From Serratia fonticola (GTDB lineage Bacteria; Pseudomonadota; Gammaproteobacteria; Enterobacterales; Enterobacteriaceae): a DNA stretch of 64,000 nucleotides. Both the position numbers and the translations under genes were made by a program. The stretch is taken from the NCBI RefSeq assembly GCF_001006005.1, contig NZ_CP011254.1, positions 186,001 through 250,000 on the forward strand, in the 5' to 3' direction. The notes under the pieces were generated by a model. It did not search any database and was not told where the DNA came from. It worked only from the letters and a program-made list of their open reading frames with translations. Positions 28,590 to 39,038 of the stretch are shown here, piece after piece; the stretch's first letter is position 1; each line of letters begins with the position of its first letter.

Positions 28590-29843
28590 TTAGGCGTAAA
28601 CCGGGAAGCGAGCGCAGATATCCAGCACTTTCTTCTTGGTACGTTCGATAGTGGCTTCGTCGTTCAGGTTGTCCAGCACGTCACAGATCCAGCCAGCCAG
28701 TTCACGCACTTCGGCTTCTTTAAAGCCACGGCGAGTCACCGCTGGGGTACCCAGACGGATGCCAGAGGTCACAAACGGGCTCTTCGGATCGTTTGGCACG
28801 CTGTTCTTGTTAACGGTGATGTTAGCGCGGCCCAACGCGGCATCGGCTTCTTTACCGGTCAGGTTCTTATCGACCAGGTCCAGCAGGAACAGGTGGTTGT
28901 AGGTGCCGCCAGAAACCACTTTGTAACCGCGATCCAGGAACACTTTCACCATCGCTTTGGCGTTATCGGCCACTTGCTGCTGGTAAACCTTGAACTCAGG
29001 CTCCATCGCTTCTTTCAACGCTACCGCTTTACCCGCGATCACGTGCATCAGCGGGCCGCCCTGGCCACCTGGGAAGACGGCAGAGTTCAGCTTCTTGTAC
29101 AGATCTTCATCACCACCTTTGGCCAGGATCAGGCCGCCACGCGGACCTGCCAGCGTTTTGTGAGTGGTGGTGGTCACGACGTGAGCATGAGGAACCGGGT
29201 TCGGGTAAACGCCAGCGGCAATCAGGCCAGCCACGTGTGCCATATCCACGAACAGGTAAGCACCGATGCTGTCAGCGATTTCACGCATTTTTGCCCAATC
29301 AACCACACCGGAGAAGGCCGAGAAGCCGCCGATGATCATTTTTGGTTTGTGGGTCTGCGCCTGTTTGGCCAGATCGTTATAGTCAATCTGCCCGGATTCA
29401 TCGATGCCGTAAGGCACCACGTTATACAGCTTACCGGACAGGTTCACCGGTGAACCGTGCGTCAGGTGGCCGCCGTGTGCCAGATTCATCCCCAGGATGG
29501 TGTCACCCGGCTGCAGCAGTGCGGTATAAACGGCAAAGTTAGCCTGAGAACCAGAGTGCGGCTGCACGTTGGCATAGTCGGCACCGAACAGCTCTTTGGC
29601 GCGATCGATCGCCAGTTGCTCAACGATATCAACGTATTCGCAACCGCCGTAGTAACGCTTGCCCGGATAGCCTTCTGCGTATTTGTTGGTCAGTTGGGAA
29701 CCCTGGGCCTGCATCACACGCGGGCTGGTGTAGTTCTCAGACGCAATCAGCTCAATGTGCTCTTCCTGACGCACCACTTCCTGCTCCATTGCATGCCACA
29801 GTTCGGCATCATAATCAGCAATGTTCATTTCACGCTTTAACAT
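28590..29843 (-). CDS. glyA: Serine hydroxymethyltransferase
   Basis: 417 residues, same length and start as E. coli GlyA ([16 protein letters not shown]). This PLP enzyme interconverts serine and glycine with tetrahydrofolate, the main source of one-carbon units. The PLP lysine lies in [16 protein letters not shown]. It is divergent from hmp, and the shared upstream region contains a PurR-like site at 29951. Confidence 0.99.
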   Translation of the reverse strand: MLKREMNIADYDAELWHAMEQEVVRQEEHIELIASENYTSPRVMQAQGSQLTNKYAEGYPGKRYYGGCEYVDIVEQLAIDRAKELFGADYANVQPHSGSQANFAVYTALLQPGDTILGMNLAHGGHLTHGSPVNLSGKLYNVVPYGIDESGQIDYNDLAKQAQTHKPKMIIGGFSAFSGVVDWAKMREIADSIGAYLFVDMAHVAGLIAAGVYPNPVPHAHVVTTTTHKTLAGPRGGLILAKGGDEDLYKKLNSAVFPGGQGGPLMHVIAGKAVALKEAMEPEFKVYQQQVADNAKAMVKVFLDRGYKVVSGGTYNHLFLLDLVDKNLTGKEADAALGRANITVNKNSVPNDPKSPFVTSGIRLGTPAVTRRGFKEAEVRELAGWICDVLDNLNDEATIERTKKKVLDICARFPVYA

Positions 29844-30184
29844 CCGGCATCTCCTGACTGAAATCAGCTAGCTTAATTTACCCCTATGGGTGCTGGGCCA
29901 CAGTGTAAACCGTTTCGGCCTATCGAAGATAGGTCTTGACAGAGGTTTTTACGCAAACGATTGGCATCAGGTGGCGTAAGGCTTTGAACCCTTAAAGGAC
30001 GCATTTTGGCAACGGAGTTTTACTCATCAACAAAATGCGCTTTTTTCAAGTTCTGTGAAGGCGATCGACGGTTAACAACCCCGCAACAACAACAGGGATA
30101 TTTACAAGCATGAGAAAATTTCATAAGATGCATATAAAATGCATCTATTAGATAATCATAAAAACATCCCCAAGGAGCCTCACC
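29844..30184. promoter_or_regulatory. glyA-hmp divergent regulatory region (341 bp)
   Basis: ACGCAAACGATTGGCA at 29951-29966 matches 12 of 16 bases of the PurR consensus and fits purine control of glyA. AAGATGCATAT-A-AAATGCATCTA at 30125-30147 is a near-perfect 11-1-11 NsrR box placed just upstream of hmp, fitting nitric-oxide derepression. TGAA/TTCA half-sites that might bind MetR are scattered at 29985-30060, but none forms a clear full site. Confidence 0.75.
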
Positions 30185-31375
30185 ATGCTGGATAGTCAAA
30201 CCATCGCCACCGTTAAATCGACCATCCCCCTGTTAGCCGAAACCGGCCCCAAACTGACCGCCCACTTCTACGATCGCATGTTTGCTCATAACCCTGAATT
30301 GAAAGATATTTTCAATATGAGCAACCAGCGTAACGGCGATCAGCGCCAGGCGTTGTTCGATGCTATCTGCGCTTACGCCAGCAATCTGGAAAACCTGGCC
30401 GCCCTGCTGCCTGCGGTAGAACGCATTGCCCAGAAGCACGCCAGCTTCAATATCCAGCCCGATCAGTATCAGATTGTCGGCCACCACCTGTTAGCCACGT
30501 TGGACGAAATGCTCAGCCCTGGTCAGGAAGTGCTTGATGCCTGGGGAAAAGCCTACGGGGTGCTGGCCAACGTGTTTATTCAGCGTGAAGGCCAGATTTA
30601 TCAGGAAACGGAAAAGAGTGACGGCGGCTGGCGTGATTTGCGAGCCTTCCGCATCGTGAAAAAACAGCCGCAGAGCGAGGTCATATCCAGCTTTATACTG
30701 GCACCGGTAGACGGCGGCCGCGTGGCCGATTACCAGCCGGGTCAGTATCTGGCGGTTTATATTAACGATGGTAGCCTGCAACATCAGGAGATCCGCCAGT
30801 ATTCACTCACCACCGCATCGAACGGGGAATATTACCGTATCGCGGTCAAACGTGAGGAACAGGGCGCCGTTTCCAACTTCCTGCATCAACAGGCCAAAGA
30901 AGGCGATATCATTCATCTCGCGGCACCACACGGCGATTTCTTCCTGCAGGTAGAACCTACTATGCCGGTGGCATTAATCTCGGCAGGTGTTGGCCAAACG
31001 CCAATGCTGGGGATGCTTAACACCCTGCACGACAATCAGCATCCGGCCAACATCCACTGGCTGCATGCAGCAGAAAACGGCTCGGTGCATGCTTTTGCCG
31101 ACGAAGTGGCGGATATCGCCGGGCGTATGCCTAATCTGAGCCGTCATGTCTGGTATCGTGAACCCAATGCCGATGATGTGCAGGGCCGCGATTATCACAG
31201 CCAGGGCCTGATGGATCTGAGCGCATTGCGTAGCGAGTTGAGCGATCCGCAGATGCATTACTACTTCTGTGGCCCGGTGCCGTTTATGCAGCACGTGGGT
31301 AAGCAGTTGCTTGAGATGGGTGTGGAGGCCGAACGTATCCACTACGAATGCTTCGGCCCGCATAAGGTGCTGTAA
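30185..31375 (+). CDS. hmp: Flavohemoglobin, nitric oxide dioxygenase
   Basis: 396 residues, as in E. coli Hmp. The protein detoxifies NO to nitrate with O2 and NAD(P)H. The globin domain at 1-140 has proximal histidine in AQKHASFNI. The FAD domain carries IRQYSLTTA, and the NAD domain carries [14 protein letters not shown]. The C-terminus [17 protein letters not shown] is typical. The ribosome-binding site AAGGAG precedes the ATG, and an NsrR box lies upstream. Confidence 0.98.
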   Translation: MLDSQTIATVKSTIPLLAETGPKLTAHFYDRMFAHNPELKDIFNMSNQRNGDQRQALFDAICAYASNLENLAALLPAVERIAQKHASFNIQPDQYQIVGHHLLATLDEMLSPGQEVLDAWGKAYGVLANVFIQREGQIYQETEKSDGGWRDLRAFRIVKKQPQSEVISSFILAPVDGGRVADYQPGQYLAVYINDGSLQHQEIRQYSLTTASNGEYYRIAVKREEQGAVSNFLHQQAKEGDIIHLAAPHGDFFLQVEPTMPVALISAGVGQTPMLGMLNTLHDNQHPANIHWLHAAENGSVHAFADEVADIAGRMPNLSRHVWYREPNADDVQGRDYHSQGLMDLSALRSELSDPQMHYYFCGPVPFMQHVGKQLLEMGVEAERIHYECFGPHKVL

Positions 31376-31387
31376 GGCTTCAGGTAA

Positions 31388-31413
31388 GGGGCTCAGCAAT
31401 GCTGCGCCCCTAC
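31388..31413. repeat. REP-like palindrome, family 1
   Basis: GGGGCTCAGCAATGCTGCGC followed by CCCTAC, between the convergent hmp and cytochrome c genes. The palindrome is slightly degenerate. Confidence 0.7.
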
Positions 31414-31419
31414 ACCCTG

Positions 31420-32601
31420 TTATTTAGTCCGCTTCCAAGCATCCCGTACCTGCTCCGCCGTTACCGGCGCAGCCTGGTTCCCCCAGCTCCCGCGCAGATA
31501 GCTCATCAGATCGGCAGCCTTCTGATCGTTGAGCACCCAGCCATAGCCCGGCATAACGATCGCCGTGGCATGTTGGGTGACAGGCGTATGAGCGCCCTCC
31601 AGCACCACGCGCAACGCAGTCAGCGGATTATCCGCCGTCACCGACAGATTGCCCGCCAGAGCAGGTATGACATTGTCGCTCCCCTCCCCCTTATTGCCAT
31701 GGCAAGTTGAACAGTACATCGCATAGATCTGCCCGCCAGAAGCCATGCTCGCGCTTGATGCCGCCGTAGTTGCTACAGGTTTCGGTGCCTCTATCTCCAG
31801 GCTGTGTACATACTGCGCGATAGCCTTTAAGTCGTCATCACTGAGGTATTGCGTGCTGTGCGCCACGACGTCGCTCATTGGCCCGGCCACTGCCGCATGT
31901 TGGCTACGGCCGCTTTTCAGCAGCGCAACCACATCATCCGGCTTCAACCCACGCAGGCTCGGCGCATACCAACCATCCAACTCTGCGCCGCTCAGGAACT
32001 CAGCGGATTGGTTATCCAGCCCTTTTTCCTGCATCGCCCAGCCGCGCGGAGTATGGCAACTGCCACAGTGGCCCAACCCCTGCACCAGGTAGGCGCCGCG
32101 GTTCCACTGGGCGCTTTGCTTACTGTCTGGCTGATAGGTTTGGTCTTCATGGAACAGCGTATTCCATACCGCTAACGGCCAACGCATGGACAACGGCCAG
32201 CTGATATCGCTTTCCCGGTTGGCAGTGCCTTGCGCCGGGACTTCGTGCATCAGGTAGTCATACAGAGCGCGCATGTCCTGCTCGCTCATTTTGGCGTAGG
32301 AGGTATAAGGCATGGCGGGATACAGGCGATGCCCATCTTTGGCCACGCCCTGCCGCATGGCACGGTCGAACTCTTCAAAGCTGTAGCTGCCAATACCTTG
32401 CTGCTTATCCGGCGTGATGTTGGTGGCATAGATATCCCCTACCGGCGTGGGGAACTTCATCCCACCCGCCAGTTCCTTACCACCCGGAGCCGTATGGCAA
32501 GCCGTACAGTCCCCTGCCTTGGCCACATATTCACCGGCGGACATGGCGTGAGCCGAGCCACCAGCCAGTAACAGCATCAGATACAACGGACGTAATGTCA
32601 T
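31420..32601 (-). CDS. Triheme cytochrome c, probable electron acceptor of spermidine dehydrogenase
   Basis: 393 residues with an N-terminal signal peptide (LYLMLLLAGGSAHA) and three CxxCH heme sites at C32-H36 (CTACH), C179-H183 (CGSCH) and C297-H301 (CSTCH). This is the layout of the cytochrome c subunits of membrane-bound alcohol, gluconate and aldehyde dehydrogenases. Its start overlaps the spdH stop by 4 bp (ATGA), strongly suggesting that it takes electrons from that enzyme into the respiratory chain at the periplasmic face. This partnership is an inference from context. No C-terminal membrane anchor is evident. Confidence 0.88.
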   Translation of the reverse strand: MTLRPLYLMLLLAGGSAHAMSAGEYVAKAGDCTACHTAPGGKELAGGMKFPTPVGDIYATNITPDKQQGIGSYSFEEFDRAMRQGVAKDGHRLYPAMPYTSYAKMSEQDMRALYDYLMHEVPAQGTANRESDISWPLSMRWPLAVWNTLFHEDQTYQPDSKQSAQWNRGAYLVQGLGHCGSCHTPRGWAMQEKGLDNQSAEFLSGAELDGWYAPSLRGLKPDDVVALLKSGRSQHAAVAGPMSDVVAHSTQYLSDDDLKAIAQYVHSLEIEAPKPVATTAASSASMASGGQIYAMYCSTCHGNKGEGSDNVIPALAGNLSVTADNPLTALRVVLEGAHTPVTQHATAIVMPGYGWVLNDQKAADLMSYLRGSWGNQAAPVTAEQVRDAWKRTK

Positions 32602-34508
32602 ACCCCCTCCTTGGCAGCCACTTTGCCGTAAGCCAGTTCATTCACTGCTCGCCAAGCCTGATCGATCGCCGAGTTGGCATAGGGGCTCCAGTCGGAATCG
32701 GAATTGGCAATGACGATCTTGCCGATCGGCTGGCGTGCGGTTTCGATAATCTTTTGGGATCCATCTTCATCATCGAACATGCCGTTGAGGAAATAGGAGT
32801 AACCGTGCGACCAGCGGTTGACGGTGATCGCCTGAATATCCCGCTGATGATCAAATCCGGCATCACCTAACATGCCCTGCAACTGTTCACGGATCATCTG
32901 CTCGTGTACCTCAAACGGAGTTCCTAGCAACAGCGCTCTTCCTTTGCGCGACTGTTCACGCGGGCTAAGGCCGCTGCCGGGCAATGTTGGCACATACACC
33001 ATATGCAGCCCGATAGGTTGGTTTGGATCGCGTGGGTGCTGATATCCCCCCATGCTTACCGGGTAGTCCAGTTTCACCCGGCTATAAGGCGCAGTCGGGG
33101 CATAGACTTCGTGCACCCCCAGTTTGATAAACGGCTGCCAGTTGCGGATCACCACCTTGCTGTACACCAACGGCGATTTGACGTTCTGCTTCAGCGCCTC
33201 TTGCTGCTCGTGAGGCATTTCCGGGATCAGATAAGGGATCATCATGTTGTAACCGGCCATCACCACCTGCCCGGCACGTACTTTGACCATCTTCTCGCCG
33301 TTAATATAGGCCACCTCGGCCTTATCACCCACGTTGGCCACGTGCAGCCCGGTGCTGTTCAAGCGTAGTTTCACCGGTGACTCGGGGCGATCCAACTGGC
33401 TGTAATCAAACTTTGCCAGGATGACGTCGTTCATATCTTTGCCACCCGGTGCCACCGCCGGGATCAAATGGCGCACCATCAGGCGAGCCAGCGTGGCATT
33501 GCCATCCGGGAAGTGGAACACATAGGGATCGTCGAGATCGGCCTGCGATTCCTCATCCAGCGGCGGCAGGTTCATGCCGTTCAGGCCCGGCAGATCACAG
33601 ATTCGGGCATCGCTGCATGAGGTCGCATCAATGCCGACGGCCTGAAAATCGTTGGTGGTTTGCTGGAAATAGCGGATCGCCATTTCGCTCAGCCCCACTT
33701 TCTCGCGTAGGAACTGGCTATAGCTGTGCTTGTCCAACCAGGCCATCTTCTCTTCCTGGCTCAGGCCCGGCAGGTAGTCTTTTTCAACGGTGTGCAGCGC
33801 AATCAAGGCCTGGCGATCGGCCTGCGGCAACGGGAAGTCGTTGATAAAATCTTCATAAGAGCGACCATTGAGGCGGTCACGCGGAATATCATCCGCCACC
33901 ACTCGGCCCGGATCGCCACTCACCACCTTATCAACGCCAAAGTTCTGGCGATCGAAATAGACGCCACGGCTGAGATTCAGATCCGGGTAGAAAGTAGTGT
34001 CGAAGGCCTTTTCCATACCGTCCAGGCTAACGCCCAGGTTTTTCAATAGCCCCATGGCTACCGGGCTGAAGTTGGAACGTGGCGACTGTAACGATTCGCT
34101 GCCCCCGTAGCCGAGGAGGGTGCCGTTCTCGCTGCTGAATTCGTTACGCTTGGCGTGGCCGCCAAAGTCATCATGGTTATCAATCAGCAAAATACGTTGC
34201 TGTTTGCCCTTCATCTGCTGCCAGAAACAGGCCGCCGCCAAGCCACTGATGCCAGCGCCGACGACCACCAGATCGAATTCTTCCTCGATCGGCAGGCTGC
34301 CAAAATCAAAGGTTTTGCCATCACGCCCCAACTGATGGGCATGTTCGAATGAGCCTGGGTGATTGCCACGCAGACCAGTTAACGCGGGTGGGTAATACAG
34401 GGTTTGATGGGCGGCTTGCGGCGATGCGCGGAGGATCTGCATCGGCGTTAGCCCAGCGGCGATGGTGATCGCCACCCCATTTAAAAAATCGCGACGGGTG
34501 ATAGCCAT
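32598..34508 (-). CDS. spdH: Spermidine dehydrogenase, Tat-exported flavoprotein
   Basis: 636 residues. A twin-arginine signal (ITRRDFLNGVAITIAAGL) begins the protein, followed by the SpdH-family block YYPPALTGLRGNHPGSFE and a FAD-binding GAGISG at 84-89 (VVVGAGISGLAAACFW). Further conserved: NHDDFGGHAKRNEF. Spermidine dehydrogenase, known from Serratia marcescens and Pseudomonas aeruginosa, oxidises spermidine to 1,3-diaminopropane and 4-aminobutyraldehyde. Adjacent aminobutyraldehyde dehydrogenases and a polyamine-type ABC importer agree with this. The family match is by recognition, not by database search. Confidence 0.88.
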   Translation of the reverse strand: MAITRRDFLNGVAITIAAGLTPMQILRASPQAAHQTLYYPPALTGLRGNHPGSFEHAHQLGRDGKTFDFGSLPIEEEFDLVVVGAGISGLAAACFWQQMKGKQQRILLIDNHDDFGGHAKRNEFSSENGTLLGYGGSESLQSPRSNFSPVAMGLLKNLGVSLDGMEKAFDTTFYPDLNLSRGVYFDRQNFGVDKVVSGDPGRVVADDIPRDRLNGRSYEDFINDFPLPQADRQALIALHTVEKDYLPGLSQEEKMAWLDKHSYSQFLREKVGLSEMAIRYFQQTTNDFQAVGIDATSCSDARICDLPGLNGMNLPPLDEESQADLDDPYVFHFPDGNATLARLMVRHLIPAVAPGGKDMNDVILAKFDYSQLDRPESPVKLRLNSTGLHVANVGDKAEVAYINGEKMVKVRAGQVVMAGYNMMIPYLIPEMPHEQQEALKQNVKSPLVYSKVVIRNWQPFIKLGVHEVYAPTAPYSRVKLDYPVSMGGYQHPRDPNQPIGLHMVYVPTLPGSGLSPREQSRKGRALLLGTPFEVHEQMIREQLQGMLGDAGFDHQRDIQAITVNRWSHGYSYFLNGMFDDEDGSQKIIETARQPIGKIVIANSDSDWSPYANSAIDQAWRAVNELAYGKVAAKEGV

Positions 34509-34603
34509 AAAAGCGTCCTTTTATTCTTTATTATTATCAGGCCAGCCGAAGCCAGCCTGAGAGCCGCGTTATTGTGCGTATAAATCCTGTCAGATCAAGC
34601 AGA

Positions 34604-36028
34604 TTAGTGTTTGAACATGACGTGGCGAATGGTGGTGTAATCCTCCAGTCCGTACATCGACATGTCTTTGCCATAGCCAGACAGCTTCTGCCCGCCGTGC
34701 GGCATTTCGCTCACCAGCATAAAGTGAGTGTTCACCCAGGTGCAGCCATACTGCAAACGCGCGCTCAGGCGATGGGCACGCCCTACGTCACGCGTCCACA
34801 AAGAGGAAGCCAAGCCGTAATTGGAGGCGTTGGCCCAGGCCAGCACCTGCGCCTCGTCGTCGAATTCCGTCACCGTCACTACCGGGCCAAACACTTCACG
34901 CTGGACGATCTCATCTTCCTGGCGCGCGCCTGCCAACAGCGTTGGTTGGAAATAGAAGCCAGGGCCAGCGACTTTTTCGCCCCCGGTGACCACCTGGATA
35001 TGAGGCAGTGCTTTGGCCCGCTCAACAAAGCCAATCACCCGCTCCAGATGCTGGGAAGTGATCAACGGCCCTAATTCGGTACTGCTGTCCTCCGGTGGCC
35101 CGATCTTCAAGCTGGCCACCGCTTCACCCAGCGCTTTCACCAGTTGTGGGTAAATGCCTTTTTGCGCATAGATCCGGCAGGCGGCGGTGCAATCCTGCCC
35201 GGCATTGTAAAAGCCGAAGGTGCGGATGCCGTCAACAACCTGCTGAATATCGGCATCATCGAAGACGATTACCGGCGCTTTGCCCCCCAGCTCCATATGC
35301 GTACGTTTAATGCTTGGCGCGGTATGAGCAATGATATGTTCGCCAGTAGCAATAGAGCCGGTAAGAGACACCATCCGCACCTTGTCGTGGCCGGTCAGCA
35401 CATCGCCCACGCTGGCACCACGGCCAAACAGCACGTTGAGCACGCCCGGCGGGAACACGCCAGCGGCCAGTTCGGCCAGCTTGAAGGTGGTTAGCGGCGT
35501 CTGTTCAGAAGGTTTGATCACCACACAGTTCCCTGCCGCCAACGCGGGTGCCAACTTCCAGGCGGCCATCATCAGCGGGTAGTTCCAGGGAGCAATCGAA
35601 GCCACCACGCCCAGCGGATCGCGGCGGATCATCGAGGTATGGCCGGCCAAATATTCACCGGCAGCCATGCCACTCAGGCAACGGCTGGCACCGGCGAAGA
35701 AGCGGAAGACATCGGCTACCGCTGGCAGTTCGTCATTCAGCGCGCAGTGATAAGGCTTGCCACAGTTGAGGGACTCCAGCTTGGCGAAGGTTTCCGCATG
35801 TTGGTCAATCACGTCCGCCAGCGCCAGTAAGTGTTCGGCGCGCTCTTTCGGGGTGGTTTGCCCCCACTGTTCAAACGCCGCATCGGCGGCCTGCACGGCC
35901 TCTTCAACCTGCTGTGCGCTGGCCTCGGCCACCTGCACAATCACTTCTCCCGTCGCCGGGTTGTAGACCGGCAACTTTTCGCCCTGGCCGGTAACCAGTT
36001 GACCATTAATCAGCAGTTGGCTTTGCAT
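34604..36028 (-). CDS. patD: Gamma-aminobutyraldehyde dehydrogenase (PatD-type)
   Basis: 474 residues from the ATG at 36028, which has AAGGAT as ribosome-binding site; the frame to 36055 is longer but non-conserved. Strong similarity to E. coli PatD (YdcW): [52 protein letters not shown]. The catalytic cysteine is in [13 protein letters not shown]. It oxidises 4-aminobutyraldehyde (1-pyrroline) to GABA with NAD+. It sits between spdH and the transporter operon, the E. coli ydcSTUV-patD arrangement with spdH added. Confidence 0.93.
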   Translation of the reverse strand: MQSQLLINGQLVTGQGEKLPVYNPATGEVIVQVAEASAQQVEEAVQAADAAFEQWGQTTPKERAEHLLALADVIDQHAETFAKLESLNCGKPYHCALNDELPAVADVFRFFAGASRCLSGMAAGEYLAGHTSMIRRDPLGVVASIAPWNYPLMMAAWKLAPALAAGNCVVIKPSEQTPLTTFKLAELAAGVFPPGVLNVLFGRGASVGDVLTGHDKVRMVSLTGSIATGEHIIAHTAPSIKRTHMELGGKAPVIVFDDADIQQVVDGIRTFGFYNAGQDCTAACRIYAQKGIYPQLVKALGEAVASLKIGPPEDSSTELGPLITSQHLERVIGFVERAKALPHIQVVTGGEKVAGPGFYFQPTLLAGARQEDEIVQREVFGPVVTVTEFDDEAQVLAWANASNYGLASSLWTRDVGRAHRLSARLQYGCTWVNTHFMLVSEMPHGGQKLSGYGKDMSMYGLEDYTTIRHVMFKH

Positions 36029-36077
36029 AAGGTTATCCTTTGAAAATATTGGCATCAGCTATTTAGGGATTGAGGCA

Positions 36078-36884
36078 TTACTTTCCGCTACCGGCGACGC
36101 TCTCTCCGCCTTTGGTCAGGTAGTACGCGCCCAGGATCGGGAACATCGTCAATACCATCACCGACAGCGCGACCACGTTGGTGATCGGCACATCACGTGG
36201 GCGGCCCAGCTGGTTCAGCAGCCACAGCGGCAGCGTACGTTCGTGCCCGGCGGTGAAGGTGGTCACAATGATTTCGTCGAATGACAGGGCAAACGCCAGC
36301 ATGCCCCCCGCCAACAGTGCCGAGCCAAGGTTAGGCAAGATCACGTAACGGAAGGTCTGCCAGCCATCGGCTCCCAAATCCATCGAGGCTTCGATCAGGC
36401 TGTGTGAGGTACGGCGGAAGCGGGCGATCACGTTGTTGAACACGATCACCACGCAGAAGGTGGCATGACCGATGACGATCGTCATGATCCCCGGTTCGAT
36501 ATTCAGCGCCTTGAAGGCCGCCAGCAATGCCAGACCGGTGACAATCCCCGGCAAGGCAATAGGTAACAGCAGCAGCAACGAAATGCTGTCCTTGCCGAAG
36601 AAGTCCCGGCGATACAGGGCCGCGGCGGCCAGAGTGCCGAGCACCAGCGCAATCGCCGTGGCCAGGCAGGCGATCTGTACCGAAAGCAGTACCGCATCAA
36701 TAATGTCCTGCCGCCCCGCCGCCACGCTGAACCAATGCAGTGTAAAGCCCCGCGGTGGGAAGCTGAACGCCGCGTCTTCAGTATTGAAGGCGTACATGGC
36801 GATAATCACTATCGGGAAGTGCAGGAAGATCAGGCCACCCCAGGCGGCCAGTTTCAGCCCTAACGGCGCGCGTTCAGAGTGCAT
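36078..36884 (-). CDS. ydcV: ABC transporter permease, YdcV/PotI type
   Basis: 268 residues with about six transmembrane segments. The permease EAA loop is visible as [20 protein letters not shown]. It is the second inner-membrane subunit of a polyamine-type importer, related to E. coli YdcV and PotC/PotI. It overlaps the upstream permease by 11 bp. Confidence 0.9.
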   Translation of the reverse strand: MHSERAPLGLKLAAWGGLIFLHFPIVIIAMYAFNTEDAAFSFPPRGFTLHWFSVAAGRQDIIDAVLLSVQIACLATAIALVLGTLAAAALYRRDFFGKDSISLLLLLPIALPGIVTGLALLAAFKALNIEPGIMTIVIGHATFCVVIVFNNVIARFRRTSHSLIEASMDLGADGWQTFRYVILPNLGSALLAGGMLAFALSFDEIIVTTFTAGHERTLPLWLLNQLGRPRDVPITNVVALSVMVLTMFPILGAYYLTKGGESVAGSGK

Positions 36885-37818
36885 CGAAGGCCCCCAGGCG
36901 TTTCACAATCGAGAGATAAATGGCGATCAGGACGATCGGCACCAGCGTAAAGGCGGCCGCCATCGGCATATTGCCGATCGCCCCCTGTTGGGCATACACC
37001 ATGCTGCCGATAAAATAGCCCGGCGGCCCCACCAGCTGTGGCACGATAAAGTCGCCCAGCGTCAGTGAAAAGGTGAAGATGGAACCGGCTGCGATACCCG
37101 GTACCGCCAGCGGCAGGATCACATAGCGGAACGTTTGGGACGGGCGCGCGCCCAGATCCGCAGAAGCGTGCAGTAACGAAGGCGGCAAGCGCTCTAACGC
37201 CGCCTGGATCGGTAAGATCATGAACGGCAGCCAAATATAGACAAACACCAGGAAGCGCCCAAGACCGGAAGTGGATAGCGTATTACCCCCAACGCCGGGA
37301 ATGCTCAGAATGCTCGCCAATACCGGCTCTAGCCCCATATGTTGCAGGAACCACTGCGCCACGCCGTCCTTCGCTAGCAACAGCGTCCAGGCATAGGCTT
37401 TAACGATGTAGCTGGCCCACATCGGCATCATCACGGCGATATAAAAGAACGCCTTCACCTTGCCGCTGGTGTATCGGGCCATGTAATAGGCGATCGGGAA
37501 GGCCAATACCGCACTGGCCAGCGAAACTACTACCGCCATGGTCAGTGTACGGACGATGATGTCGTAGTTGGCCGGGTTGAACAGCGCGCTCAGGTTGGCG
37601 AAGGTCAGATCCGGCGTCACCGTCATGGTGAAATCGTCGAAGGTGTAAAAACCCTGCCACAGCAAGGTCAGCAGCGAGCCAAGATACACCGCCCCAAACC
37701 ACAGCAGCGGTGGCACCAGCAACAGCAGCAGATACAGCGTTGGCTTGCGGTACAGATAGGTTGAAATCGCGCGAATTTTACCGCCGGGCGCTGCCGGCTG
37801 CTCGATGCTCATGTCCAT
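36874..37818 (-). CDS. ydcU: ABC transporter permease, YdcU/PotH type
   Basis: 314 residues with about six transmembrane segments after an N-terminal cytoplasmic stretch. The EAA loop is [20 protein letters not shown]. It pairs with the permease at 36078. The ATG at 37818 has AGAGGTG just before it and lies directly after the ATPase gene stop. Confidence 0.9.
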   Translation of the reverse strand: MDMSIEQPAAPGGKIRAISTYLYRKPTLYLLLLLVPPLLWFGAVYLGSLLTLLWQGFYTFDDFTMTVTPDLTFANLSALFNPANYDIIVRTLTMAVVVSLASAVLAFPIAYYMARYTSGKVKAFFYIAVMMPMWASYIVKAYAWTLLLAKDGVAQWFLQHMGLEPVLASILSIPGVGGNTLSTSGLGRFLVFVYIWLPFMILPIQAALERLPPSLLHASADLGARPSQTFRYVILPLAVPGIAAGSIFTFSLTLGDFIVPQLVGPPGYFIGSMVYAQQGAIGNMPMAAAFTLVPIVLIAIYLSIVKRLGAFDAL

Positions 37819-37819
37819 C

Positions 37820-38848
37820 TCACCTCTCCTCCAGCAGCGGTACCATTGCCTCTCTGGCCCAACAGGCGGTGACCGGCTGACCGATCAGGCGCTGCTGTGC
37901 CACGGCCTGCCACTGTGGGTTAGCCTGGCTGACCAGCAGTTTCTCACCGCTGCTCAGGGCGATTTCATAGCGTGTCGCCGCTCCTTGGTAATGGATATCC
38001 TGCAAGGTACCCTGAACCTGAACTTCCCCCTGCGCTGCCCCGCTTTGATCCAACAGGCGGATATGCTCTGGGCGGATCGAGAAGGTGGCCGATTGCCCCA
38101 GCAACCGCTCCGCCAGTGCGCTGCGTACCACGTTGGACGTGCCGACAAACTCGGCAACAAACGGCGTTCTTGGCCGCATATACAGTTCGCGAGGCGCATC
38201 TACCTGCTCAATGCGGCCATTGTTAAATACCGCCACCCGATCGGACATCGACAGGGCTTCGCTTTGATCGTGCGTGACGAAGATAAAGGTGATGCCGAGT
38301 TGGCGTTGCAGCTTCTTCAACTCCCCCTGCATCTGCTCGCGCAGTTTCAGATCCAACGCCCCGAGCGGCTCGTCCAGCAGTAGGACGCGTGGACGATTAA
38401 CCAATGCACGGGCCAGAGCTACGCGCTGACGCTGGCCACCCGAAAGGTGCGCCGGTTTGCGCTCGGCGGCGAATCCCAACGCCACGCTTTCCAACGCCTG
38501 ATTCGCCCGCGCCAGCCGCTCACGCTTGGCAACGCCTTTCACCATCAGCCCGTACGCCACGTTCTCCAGCACCGACATGTGTGGGAACAGCGCATAGTCC
38601 TGGAATACGGTATTCACATCGCGCTGATAAGGCGGCAGATTGCTGGCCTCTTGCCCATGAATGCGGATGGAGCCCGAACTCAGTTGCTCAAAACCGGCGA
38701 TCAACCGCAGGCAGGTGGTTTTACCCGAGCCAGAAGGCCCAAGCATGGAGAAAAACTCGCCGTCCTGTATTTCAACAGAAACCCGATCTACGGCGCGAAC
38801 ATCGCCGAAAATGCGCGAGACATCGATAAATTGCACTGCAATGGTCAT
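37820..38848 (-). CDS. ydcT: ABC transporter ATPase, YdcT/PotA type
   Basis: 342 residues from the ATG at 38848 (MTIAVQFIDVSRIFGDVRAV). The frame extends to 38893, but that part is encoded by a palindromic repeat. Walker A is GPSGSGKTT, the signature LSGGQRQRVALARAL, Walker B RVLLLDEPLGALD, and the H-loop FVTHDQSEAL. A C-terminal TOBE-like domain follows from about 240. It energises the polyamine-type importer. Confidence 0.95.
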   Translation of the reverse strand: MTIAVQFIDVSRIFGDVRAVDRVSVEIQDGEFFSMLGPSGSGKTTCLRLIAGFEQLSSGSIRIHGQEASNLPPYQRDVNTVFQDYALFPHMSVLENVAYGLMVKGVAKRERLARANQALESVALGFAAERKPAHLSGGQRQRVALARALVNRPRVLLLDEPLGALDLKLREQMQGELKKLQRQLGITFIFVTHDQSEALSMSDRVAVFNNGRIEQVDAPRELYMRPRTPFVAEFVGTSNVVRSALAERLLGQSATFSIRPEHIRLLDQSGAAQGEVQVQGTLQDIHYQGAATRYEIALSSGEKLLVSQANPQWQAVAQQRLIGQPVTACWAREAMVPLLEER

Positions 38849-38865
38849 GATGTACGCTCCAAAAT

Positions 38866-39038
38866 GTTGCCCCTCACCCCAACCCTCTCCCACAGGGAGA
38901 GGGGGCCGTCAGGCACTCGTAGGTGAGAACGGTGGTGGTTATCTACCGCCCGTAATGGCGATGTAGTCCAGTTGTTCACCCCAACGCTCCCAAAGGGAGA
39001 GGCAGCCGTCTGGCGCTCTCAGGTGAGAACAATGAGGG
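38866..39038. repeat. Family 2 palindromic repeats and duplicated ydcS 3' end
   Basis: A family 2 copy at about 38872-38908 and a degenerate copy at 38978-39004 each precede a nearly identical segment: GTTATCTACCGCCC, one base pair of differences, then TGGCGATGTAGTCC. The segment occurs at 38938-38970 and again at the real ydcS 3' end at 39038-39070. This is an imperfect tandem duplication with a period of about 100 bp. Confidence 0.8.

Noticed and set aside
28473..29453. 326-codon plus-strand open frame
   Set aside because: It runs through the glyA terminator and is antisense to glyA; not a gene.
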